Assembly: GCA_964505555.1 (NCBI GenBank)
Contig: CAZDIO010000015.1
Coordinates: 1-6,623 of the forward strand
DNA: 6,623 nt
Direction of reading: 5' to 3'
Source: CAZDIO01 sp964505555
GTDB taxonomy: Bacteria; Bdellovibrionota_C; UBA2361; SZUA-149; CAZDIO01
Shown: positions 1 through 5,228 of the stretch, one piece after another
Numbering within the stretch: position 1 is the first letter of the stretch
Layout: each line of letters starts with the position of its first letter
Position numbers and translations under genes: made by a program
Notes under the pieces: model-generated
What the model was told of the DNA's origin: nothing
The model's input: only the letters and a program-made list of their open reading frames with translations
Databases searched by the model: none

Positions 1-60
1 GCGAAGCAATCTCATTTTACCAATGAGGATCGAGATTGCTTCGCTTCGCTCGCAACGACA
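1..60. repeat. Right part of a dispersed palindromic repeat
   Basis: GCGAAGCAATCTC (1-13) is perfectly inverted as GAGATTGCTTCGC (32-44). A second hairpin, CTCATT (11-16) against AATGAG (22-27), overlaps the loop. The right arm continues outward as TTCGCTCGCAACGACA to base 60. The matching outer part of the left arm would lie before the window, so the element is cut by the window edge. From general knowledge, arms of the type 'GCAATCTC...GAGATTGCTTCGC...CGCAAYGAC' are scattered in many bacterial genomes as intergenic palindromes. I infer a REP/MITE-like repeat with no coding content. Confidence 0.7.
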
Positions 61-205
61 GAAATGGAGCGAATTTGTTGGACGTTCTTACTTTTACACT
101 TTAGTGACAAGGTTTTTTCGATGCATGCGGTGAAAATACGAAACTTCTCATTGGTGCTTATGAATATCAGTGAGTTAGATTTTTTTCCTTTCCCAATTGT
201 TTTTG

Positions 206-244
206 TTACAGAAGGCTCGTTGAGCTCGTATCAAGCGTAATCAT
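206..244 (-). pseudogene. VapC-like PIN toxin remnant (first residues only)
   Basis: An ATG overlaps the antitoxin stop as ATGA (244-241), the usual translational coupling of antitoxin-toxin pairs. The frame reads MITLDTSSTSLL and then stops at TAA (208-206). 'M-I-x-L-D-T-S-S' is the typical start of a PIN-domain ribonuclease, and the Asp is the first acidic metal ligand of the active site. Nothing PIN-like follows in any minus-strand frame down to base 1: one frame stops at once, one after about 15 codons, and one stays open without PIN character. The toxin therefore seems to be deleted or replaced after about eight codons. The identification rests on a very short match plus its exact position. 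Confidence 0.55.
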
Positions 245-447
245 TCTTGATGCTCACGAAGTTTATCAATATCAAGTGAAAACTTTACTTTACCACGAAG
301 CTTACGAAGTTTTTTATAAGCACTGCTTGTGACAAGTAGCTGGAGACCTCTTCGTACTGTTGCCGTAATGCCCTCATTCGTAGAGAGTTGAGCCTCTTTT
401 AATAAGTTTTCGGGAATAGAGACCGTTATTTTTCGCTGATTTGCCAT
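241..447 (-). CDS. vapB: VapB-type ribbon-helix-helix antitoxin, orphaned
   Basis: This is a 68-residue protein with the pattern of a small ribbon-helix-helix antitoxin. The N-terminal strand KITVSIP (residues 6-12) is followed by two predicted helices, roughly 13-19 and 25-40. The C-terminal segment 'LRGKVKFSLDIDKLRE' is the toxin-binding tail typical of VapB antitoxins. In the family, the N-terminus dimerises, binds the operon operator and represses it, while the tail neutralises the PIN ribonuclease VapC. The start is the first ATG after the promoter-like AT-rich region. No good Shine-Dalgarno precedes it, so initiation may be weak or near-leaderless. The next gene on this strand is only a 12-codon VapC remnant coupled by ATGA, so the antitoxin has no intact partner here. 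It could still act as a repressor or neutralise a toxin encoded elsewhere. The family is fairly sure; the name VapB depends partly on the PIN remnant. Confidence 0.75.
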   Translation of the reverse strand: MANQRKITVSIPENLLKEAQLSTNEGITATVRRGLQLLVTSSAYKKLRKLRGKVKFSLDIDKLREHQE

Positions 448-477
448 AACAGAATAATGCTATAACTTATGCCATAA
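442..477 (-). promoter_or_regulatory. Candidate antitoxin promoter/operator
   Basis: TTATG-C-CATAA (467-477) is a perfect palindrome with 5-bp arms. Its half TGCCATAA (470-477) recurs at 442-449, overlapping the antitoxin start codon. The stretch between is AT-rich with TATA-like hexamers on the minus strand. Ribbon-helix-helix antitoxins usually bind repeated short palindromic sites over their own start, so this is a plausible autorepression operator. No convincing -35 hexamer with standard spacing was found. Confidence 0.35.
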
Positions 478-546
478 AGGAATACGACAATAAGGAGCAG
501 CTATTTAGTTAACTGGTTTTGAAGTTAGCTGGAATAATCTATTTTC

Positions 547-2232
547 TTACACCCCTTCTTGACAAAGGCACGAGGCATTAATCGTAGTATCAGCTCCTGC
601 CCAAGCCTTTCGAAACTCCTCTTCTATGGTAGCCATTTCGCTCGTTCGTTTTTGGAGCGCTAGTGCGCGGCCTAAACCGTATAGTGACCAACCGTTTCCG
701 GGGAACTTCTTTAAGTCTTCCCGGTAAACATTTTCTGCTTGAGCATACTTGCCAGCTCGAAGGAGGGTCGCCCCAAGGGTGTGCCGAACGGGGAGAATCC
801 AATCAGGGGGTTCGTCATAGAGAAGAGAGTCTTCAATTTGCTTTGCCTGTTGAAGGGATGAAATAGCTTTGTCAAATTGATTTTCTCTGGCGGCTATTTC
901 CCCGTCCATTACGTGAAGCGCAATTTTAAGAAGTGTGTGTGCGGAATTGTTTCCAAACGTTGCTTCTTTAGGAACTTGATTTGTTGCTGCAAGAAACTTT
1001 TTACGCTCCTCTTTTGCTTCAGCAAAGCGATCAAGCGCGGTGAAAGCAGAAACTCGGGTAAAACGCCAAAGAGCATAAGCAAGAGGACGATCTTTTGGAG
1101 GTTCTGGCTTTGAAAGAATCTGATTCCATTCTCCAAAACGCATTAAGACCTCGTACTCCACCGCCATAAAGCCGTCAGCAATGGGACCGTAGTCTCGTAA
1201 GAACTCCGGTGGAATCGCAGCAAGCATCTCGCGAGTTGATTTTAGGGCGGCTTCTCGCTTTCCTTGCATCATGTAAACAAAGGAGAGAAAATGTTGGTTA
1301 TGGGTCATGTAAATTGCGTAAAAACCAGGCTTCGAGTTTGATTTTCTAAATTCCTCGTCGGCAAGGATCGCCTGTTCATTTGCTTTTGCAGCATCCTCCC
1401 ATCGTCCGACACGAAGATAGATATGAGCCGGCATATGAACCAGATGTCCTGCTCCAGGAACAAGGGTCTGAAGAAGATCGGCCGAACGAACAGCTCGCTC
1501 GGGAGATGTAGACCCCTCTACCGCATGGATATAAAGATGGTTGGCGCCAGGGTGATTGTTGTTTAGTGAGATCGCCTGCTCAAGTGTGTTGACGATCTCC
1601 GGTGTCCAAGCTTTTGAGGATCCGTCCTTATTATATAAATCCCATGGATGAAGATCCATCAAAGCTTCGGCATAAAAAGTTCCGATATCGGCATTTTTAG
1701 GGTAGCGAAACCATAATGTTTTCATCGCCTGAGCATACGCTTGGTCAAGCTTTGAGCGGTCTTCCCCTTGATGCTCTACGTAACGAGTAGAGAGGGCATG
1801 AATCAGATCTTTCTCAAGTGCGTTTGCGTTTGAAAGACGTTTTGTTGCCTGACCCAGAGCCTCCCATGCAGTTTTTGCTTTATTCTCTGGAACCAATGGA
1901 TAGTTGATGTGTGGACCATTTACAAGCGCAACTCCCCACCACGGCATCGGAGCTTTCGGGTCAAGTTCAGCAGCACGCCGAAATTCCCGCTCCGCGGCGG
2001 CATGACTAAAGGCATACGAAAGGGTAAGACCCCGGTCAAAAGCGCTTTGAGCTTCTGAAGAAGAGGTCGAGATCGGAAAGGAATGATCTCCAAGATTGAA
2101 GTTTTCACCGTTTGAAAGTGGTAAGTCTCCTGGCGACGGCTTTTTGTCTGTGGCGCATGCAAGGAGGCAGGTAATTACCAAGAGGATGAATATTGAACGG
2201 TGCAAAGGTTTTTTTGATGATTTTTTAATCAT
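547..2232 (-). CDS. Histidine-rich tetratricopeptide-repeat lipoprotein
   Basis: This is a 561-residue protein. The N-terminus MIKKSSKKPLHRS is followed by a hydrophobic run (14-25) and the lipobox L-L-A-C with Cys26, so it is probably a lipid-anchored envelope protein facing the periplasm. TPR-like helical pairs are visible at about 63-92 (AFDRGL...AEREFRRAAELDP), 276-292, 324-340, 453-468 and 487-511. The middle carries histidine motifs that I recognise as characteristic of a widespread but poorly characterised family of TPR proteins: 'HPGANHLYIHAVE' (H227, H232, H236), 'AGHLVHMPAHIYLR' (H263, H266, H270) and 'HNQHF' (H311, H314). They suggest a conserved pocket, perhaps metal-binding, but the activity is unknown to me. 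The C-terminus ends with Cys555 and Cys557 close together. The start is supported by AGAGGA a few bases upstream. It is transcribed away from the HAF-protein gene and ends about 100 bp before the antitoxin start. The frame is intact with no sign of truncation. Confidence 0.85.
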   Translation of the reverse strand: MIKKSSKKPLHRSIFILLVITCLLACATDKKPSPGDLPLSNGENFNLGDHSFPISTSSSEAQSAFDRGLTLSYAFSHAAAEREFRRAAELDPKAPMPWWGVALVNGPHINYPLVPENKAKTAWEALGQATKRLSNANALEKDLIHALSTRYVEHQGEDRSKLDQAYAQAMKTLWFRYPKNADIGTFYAEALMDLHPWDLYNKDGSSKAWTPEIVNTLEQAISLNNNHPGANHLYIHAVEGSTSPERAVRSADLLQTLVPGAGHLVHMPAHIYLRVGRWEDAAKANEQAILADEEFRKSNSKPGFYAIYMTHNQHFLSFVYMMQGKREAALKSTREMLAAIPPEFLRDYGPIADGFMAVEYEVLMRFGEWNQILSKPEPPKDRPLAYALWRFTRVSAFTALDRFAEAKEERKKFLAATNQVPKEATFGNNSAHTLLKIALHVMDGEIAARENQFDKAISSLQQAKQIEDSLLYDEPPDWILPVRHTLGATLLRAGKYAQAENVYREDLKKFPGNGWSLYGLGRALALQKRTSEMATIEEEFRKAWAGADTTINASCLCQEGV

Positions 2233-2403
2233 GGTTCCTCTGAAAAATTAACGTGATGACGGTGCAAGGTTACCGCAAGTATTTGTTAAAATGAAGTACG
2301 TTTTTTACGCTGTTTTTAGAGGATTTTTAAGATCGGCAATTTGTCTGGTTTTTCCGAAAGAGGTGGGAGATGGTTCTGATGGTGGTTAAGGTAAAGATAT
2401 TTG

Positions 2404-2433
2404 AACACAGAGTTTCACAGAGATCCACAGAGT
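2404..2433 (+). repeat. ACAGAG-unit dispersed repeat, copy A
   Basis: Three ACAGAG units follow one another at 10-11 bp spacing (CACAGAGTTT, CACAGAGATC, CACAGAGT). The 30-bp block matches the left arm of the palindrome at 6510-6539 at 26 of 30 positions. Its core ACAGAGATCCACAGAG (2417-2432) is present exactly, in inverted orientation, at 5351-5366. Repeats of this kind are common in intergenic DNA of several environmental phyla; the mechanism that spreads them is not visible here. Confidence 0.75.
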
Positions 2434-2661
2434 TAAGATAAACGACTTTCGACCTCTTTCTTCCCGCCATTTCTGATGCCTCCTGATAGCACTAAACTCC
2501 AACAGATCCGTACTCCCTGAGGTGAGAACGCGAAAGTAATAAGCGGTTTTTGTTATTATCGAACGGACAAATATCAACTACCGTGTGACCGAATATTTAG
2601 GAACCAAGTTTTCTTTAGTCCGGTAATTCGTTGGCACGAAAAGTGAATGTAAGGAGAGTGA

Positions 2662-2687
2662 ACGGACACAGAGCACAAAGATACAAA
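2662..2687 (+). repeat. Degenerate ACAGAG-unit repeat, copy B
   Basis: GGACACAGAGCACAAAGATACAAA keeps the roughly 10-bp spacing of the ACAGAG units, but only the first unit is intact (later ones read ACAAAG and ACAAAC). It lies 60-85 bp before the HAF-protein start, so it may sit in or near that gene's promoter or leader. It is probably a decayed copy of the same family. Confidence 0.45.
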
Positions 2688-2747
2688 CATTTTTAGAATC
2701 AAATCAACCATCTCTTGGAGAGGTGCGTTGAAGATGGAGAAAGTTCT

Positions 2748-3947
2748 ATGAAAAAGAAGTATAACGTAGAGAATTCAAAAAAATCCTGGAATGGTTTATT
2801 ATTTACTCTTCTCCTTTCGCCAGGACTTCAGCTCGGTCAAGCCGAAGCGCAAGAAATGGTCTATCCAATACGTCCCTCCTGTTATAATTTAAGACAGATT
2901 TATCCAAACAAACTCGCTCACGACATTAGTTCCCAGTCGACAATCACCGGAGTGACCCTCTCTAACCCAATGGCTTCATTTTTGATTCAGGGAGGGAGCA
3001 CGATTAATATCGGTGAGCAGATCTCACCAGCAGAAAACGTCGCAAGTTCGGTGAACCGTCATGGAGGAGTTTCTGGATATGTAACTCAAGATACAGAAAA
3101 TTCATTGGGCTATATTTTAGAAAACGGCGTGGTGAGATATTTTGGGGCAAGCCCAGGAAACTCTAAACTTATTCTTTCCCACATGAATGATTTTTACGAA
3201 GCCGTGGGTTGGGAAGAGGTTCCAAATGGAGCTTCCCAAAAAATGGCGCTCGTAAAAAAGGAACGAGATGGTAGTTACTCAAAAACGATCCTGATGCCCA
3301 ATCTCGATGCGTTTGCCGCGGATATTAATCACAAGAATTTTGTAGTTGCCAATATCGTCAACACTCGGATAAACGGTGGCGGTACATTTTATCCTGACGT
3401 TACGACTGCGATTGGTATTGATCTTCTCAATCCAACATTCGCCACCATCCTTACCCCGCTTAGTGCTGCAAACGTTTCGTCAACAACGGTGTATGCGGTA
3501 AACAATTTCGACACTGCCGTGGGTTCTCTCGTAGAGGTAGATGGCGGACGTCATGCGGTAATGTGGAAAAATGGTGAGATGTATAAGCTCGGAAGTCTTA
3601 CTACAGCTCATGAGGGGTATGCCCTTGATATTAATAATTACGGGGTGAGTGTTGGATACGATGCCGGAGTCACTCCAGGGATACCGTACCCAATGAGCCA
3701 CGCATTTGTGTACGTGGCAGGAAGAATGACCGATCTTAACAACTACCTTTGTGCTCCTGCTCCCGCCGGTGCGGTGCTTGTTGCAGCGACAGCAGTAAAT
3801 GACTTGGGCGAAATCGTTGGTATAGGCGCAGGAACGACTCAGCCGGTATTTTCATTTCATCTTAGTCCACGATTCCCTAGTGGCGGTGGTGGTGGAGGCG
3901 GAGTCAGGATGTCTTCAATCGGGCCGCTTCAAGAGCCAATTCAATAA
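2748..3947 (+). CDS. Secreted HAF-repeat (extracellular beta-repeat) protein
   Basis: From the ATG at 2748 this is a 399-residue protein. The N-terminus KKKYNVENSKK, a hydrophobic core (14-30) and A-E-A before Gln35 form a Sec signal peptide, so the mature protein is exported. The mature part has repeats of the HAF type, named for their His-Ala-Phe: 'RHAVMWKNGEMYKLGSL' (268-284), 'GYALDINNYGVSVGY' (290-304), 'HAFVYVAGRMTDLNNYL' (318-334) and 'ATAVNDLGEIVGIG' (347-360). Earlier divergent repeats lie at about 57-135 and 145-205. The pattern 'A-x-x-I/V-N-x-x-G-x-x-V/A-G' alternating with 'x-x-W/Y-x-x-G-x-M' suggests a propeller-like extracellular domain whose ligand is unknown. It ends with a seven-glycine run (379-385) and a 14-residue tail, with no PEP-CTERM or LPXTG sorting signal. 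An upstream TTG at 2715 is open in frame, but GGAG eight bases before the ATG, and the signal peptide starting there, favour 2748. Confidence 0.85.
   Translation: MKKKYNVENSKKSWNGLLFTLLLSPGLQLGQAEAQEMVYPIRPSCYNLRQIYPNKLAHDISSQSTITGVTLSNPMASFLIQGGSTINIGEQISPAENVASSVNRHGGVSGYVTQDTENSLGYILENGVVRYFGASPGNSKLILSHMNDFYEAVGWEEVPNGASQKMALVKKERDGSYSKTILMPNLDAFAADINHKNFVVANIVNTRINGGGTFYPDVTTAIGIDLLNPTFATILTPLSAANVSSTTVYAVNNFDTAVGSLVEVDGGRHAVMWKNGEMYKLGSLTTAHEGYALDINNYGVSVGYDAGVTPGIPYPMSHAFVYVAGRMTDLNNYLCAPAPAGAVLVAATAVNDLGEIVGIGAGTTQPVFSFHLSPRFPSGGGGGGGVRMSSIGPLQEPIQ
3882..3902 (+). repeat. GGN triplet tract encoding seven glycines
   Basis: Seven consecutive glycine codons (GGC, GGT three times, GGA, GGC, GGA) lie near the 3' end of the HAF-protein gene. 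The mix of synonymous codons shows it is not a pure microsatellite, but the repeated GGT units could allow length change in frame. It probably encodes a flexible linker before a 14-residue tail. Confidence 0.7.
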
Positions 3948-3984
3948 GATAGTGTGCTCTTCGTTTTGCTTATTTAAAAATATT

Positions 3985-4003
3985 ACGAAACGGTAGCGTT
4001 TCC
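3985..4003 (+). repeat. Left inverted repeat of the candidate cassette
   Basis: It begins 38 bp after the HAF-protein stop. It also contains a small internal hairpin, AAACG-GTAG-CGTTT (3988-4001), so a role in transcript 3'-end structure for the upstream plus-strand gene cannot be excluded. The 15-bp outer part is exactly inverted at 5214-5228. Confidence 0.7.
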
Positions 4004-4019
4004 AACCTTTGTAAATTCA

Positions 4020-4083
4020 AAACGAACACGAATCCGGAGCGCGGGAGGCGATGCCGCCGCCGCGCTCCGGATCGAGTTCATTT
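4020..4083 (-). terminator. Long GC-rich hairpin after the cassette gene (terminator or recombination-site-like)
   Basis: The arms 4020-4044 and 4060-4083 pair over 22 bp, with two mismatches (4023/4080 and 4028/4075) and one bulged A (4031). The inner 13 bp (ATCCGGAGCGCGG, 4032-4044) are perfect. A second small stem, GGCG/CGCC (4047-4050 and 4055-4058), caps it with loop ATGC. It starts 7 bases after the minus-strand stop, and on that strand the stem ends in CGTTTTGAATTT, which fits a Rho-independent terminator with a modest U-tract. The stem is far longer than most terminators. It resembles the folded arms of an integron attC site, but the boxes do not fit the RYYYAAC/GTTRRRY consensus beyond AAC and GTT. 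The hairpin is certain; its role is not. Confidence 0.6.
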
Positions 4084-4090
4084 GTGGCAA

Positions 4091-5158
4091 TCACACTGTT
4101 ACCGCGGTCAGTTGGCCATTGGCATCTGTGGGCGCCGGGGATTCTACCCGTTCCAAGGTTACTGTGTTCCTATGAGTCGGACTTCCGCAATCTAGAAATG
4201 CCTCACCTCCTCCAAGATGAAACAGATCAAGATACACTTTGCACGGCTCGCCAGGGCGCGCCTGAACTACGCCGCTCCCCGGTTCGAGAGATAAAGTTCC
4301 TGGGCTGAGAGGATGACCTGAGGTGTTGCAGAAGACCGCTTCAGCGACCTTCTCATCATCAACGAACACAGACACCTTCTCATTAGGTTTCCAACCAAGC
4401 GCTGCTGCGTCAGCACTCGTCATAGTCAACTTCATGTTATTGAAGTTGTCTGGAACGGCAAACCTTGTTGAAGGAGGAGCTGGCGGAATATGATGATTTC
4501 CTTCGGGCGTCCAAACAGCTGTGACCTTACTGAAATCCCCACGCAAAAAGCGAGCAACACTTTGGGGGAAATACCACCACGACCGAAACTGTCCCTTATA
4601 TCCTTGCGGAGGAGGAACAGCTTCGTTTTTGAAATCAAGTTCCGCGATGGCTACTGCGTAGGGAAGGAGGAGACTTAAGCTGTATCCGGAGTTTGGTGAG
4701 AATACGACGTGACCGTTTGACAGGAGCACCACGTAGAACAAATGCCCGCCGTCTCGACAATCCTTCACGCCGATCGGAGCCACATTGAGATAGCCGACCA
4801 CCCAGTCAGGAAGGTGCGTTTTTGGCGCCAACAGTTGTGTCATCGCATTGTATGAGACCGCGAGGGTATCATAGTTTCGGACCGCAATTGTGTTGAAGCC
4901 GCAAGGCTGCCCCCAATATTCCTCCAAGGAGGTTACAACTTTGCTTGTCGCCGGGTCTTCTGGGGTATAGTCCGTAATCAAAACCCAACGGATGAAGCCA
5001 GAGCGTCGTGCGCGCCGGAGTGCCGGGCGAAACAGCTCAAGCAGCGCCTGTTGTTCCGAGTCAAGATCGTTCGGCACGCGATGGTAGCCGCAGAAGTGCT
5101 CCCTCAGGCACTGATAAATAGTGATTAGTGCCATACGGATGCAAACAATCCATTTCAT
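4091..5158 (-). CDS. Divergent SAM-hydroxide adenosyltransferase-like (DUF62-fold) protein
   Basis: This is a 355-residue protein, longer than the usual 250-300 of the family. Motifs appear in the family order: 'ITDY' (61-64) for TDF, 'APIGVKDCR' (127-135) for DPGVGxxRR, 'SPNSG' (154-158) for PDNG, 'FRSWWYFP' (191-198) for FHGRDxFxP, and 'PDNFNNMKLTM' (236-246) for DxFGNxxxN of the C-terminal beta-barrel. Family members turn SAM plus water or halide into adenosine or a 5'-haloadenosine plus methionine. Hydroxide-using members rely on an Asp-Arg-His triad. Here the Asp aligns with Ala127, the Arg may be Arg135, and the His of FHGRD is replaced, so ordinary SAM hydrolysis is doubtful. About 55 extra N-terminal residues and a Cys-containing C-terminal tail are unexplained. 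The start is supported by GGGAG seven bases upstream. It lies alone inside the inverted repeats with a hairpin directly after the stop. The fold assignment is my reading of motifs and could be wrong. Confidence 0.5.
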   Translation of the reverse strand: MKWIVCIRMALITIYQCLREHFCGYHRVPNDLDSEQQALLELFRPALRRARRSGFIRWVLITDYTPEDPATSKVVTSLEEYWGQPCGFNTIAVRNYDTLAVSYNAMTQLLAPKTHLPDWVVGYLNVAPIGVKDCRDGGHLFYVVLLSNGHVVFSPNSGYSLSLLLPYAVAIAELDFKNEAVPPPQGYKGQFRSWWYFPQSVARFLRGDFSKVTAVWTPEGNHHIPPAPPSTRFAVPDNFNNMKLTMTSADAAALGWKPNEKVSVFVDDEKVAEAVFCNTSGHPLSPGTLSLEPGSGVVQARPGEPCKVYLDLFHLGGGEAFLDCGSPTHRNTVTLERVESPAPTDANGQLTAVTV

Positions 5159-5195
5159 GTTCCAACTCCCTTCGCTGTAAGAAAATGAACCTCAA

Positions 5196-5212
5196 ATTTT
5201 ACCGTATACGGT
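5196..5212 (-). promoter_or_regulatory. Candidate promoter with palindromic operator for the cassette gene
   Basis: ACCGTATACGGT (5201-5212) is a perfect 12-bp palindrome. It abuts TAAAAT on the minus strand (5201-5196), a reasonable -10 hexamer about 37 bp before the start codon. A palindrome in the -10/-35 spacer is a typical repressor site. No good -35 hexamer is present, which would suit a regulated or weak promoter. The inner end of the right inverted repeat (5210-5228) overlaps this site, so the repeat may supply part of the promoter. Confidence 0.35.
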
Positions 5213-5228
5213 TACGCTACCGTTTCGT
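5210..5228 (-). repeat. Right inverted repeat of the candidate cassette
   Basis: Read on the minus strand this is ACGAAACGGTAGCGTAACC, matching the left repeat (3985-4003) at 17 of 19 positions, with only TT versus AA differing. It lies 51 bp upstream of the passenger start codon and overlaps the 12-bp palindrome by three bases. Confidence 0.7.

Larger units (their letters stand above)
2233..2747. other. Divergent intergenic region, no gene seen
   Basis: This 515-bp region separates the divergent lipoprotein and HAF-protein genes and must hold both promoters, though I could not find a convincing -35/-10 pair for either. It contains one good and one degenerate copy of the ACAGAG-unit repeat (separate entries). 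Minus-strand reading frames across 2386-2577 look like translations of repeat DNA, not a gene. The Shine-Dalgarno of the plus-strand gene (GGAG, 2736-2739 region) lies at its right end. Confidence 0.7.
3985..5228 (-). mobile_element. Candidate inverted-repeat-bounded cassette carrying one passenger gene
   Basis: ACGAAACGGTAGCGTTTCC (3985-4003) and the reverse complement of 5210-5228 (ACGAAACGGTAGCGTAACC) match at 17 of 19 positions, with the outer 15 exact. Between them lie one minus-strand gene (4091-5158), its own Shine-Dalgarno and promoter-like sequence, and a long GC-rich hairpin right after its stop. There is no transposase or integrase. By eye the interior is GC-richer than the flanks. 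Known elements of this plan are mobile insertion cassettes, which are mobilised in trans by a transposase acting on matching terminal repeats. No clear target-site duplication is visible: the left flank ends AAATATT and the right flank begins TTCTC. The repeats could instead be paired regulator sites. The inverted repeat is seen directly; mobility is inferred. Confidence 0.5.

Noticed and set aside
13..240. A minus-strand frame open for about 70 codons where the toxin body should be
   Set aside because: The translation (for example SNSLIFISTNEKF) has no PIN acidic motifs and runs into the palindromic repeat.
507..530. AGTTAACT/AGTTAGCT weak hairpin as a terminator for the lipoprotein gene
   Set aside because: Only seven AT-rich pairs with one mismatch and no T-run on the correct side.
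2404..2433. Possible CRISPR or direct tandem array
   Set aside because: Units are only 10-11 bp with no spacers, and other copies are inverted pairs.
2386..2577. 63-codon minus-strand frame
   Set aside because: It runs through repeat copy A and has no Shine-Dalgarno or recognisable motif.
2715..2747. In-frame TTG start extending the HAF protein by 11 residues
   Set aside because: The extension would place acidic and Cys residues ahead of the signal peptide, and the ATG at 2748 has GGAG at proper spacing.
4051..4678. Plus-strand frames at 4051-4308 and 4490-4678
   Set aside because: Shadows of the minus-strand cassette gene; one starts inside the hairpin.
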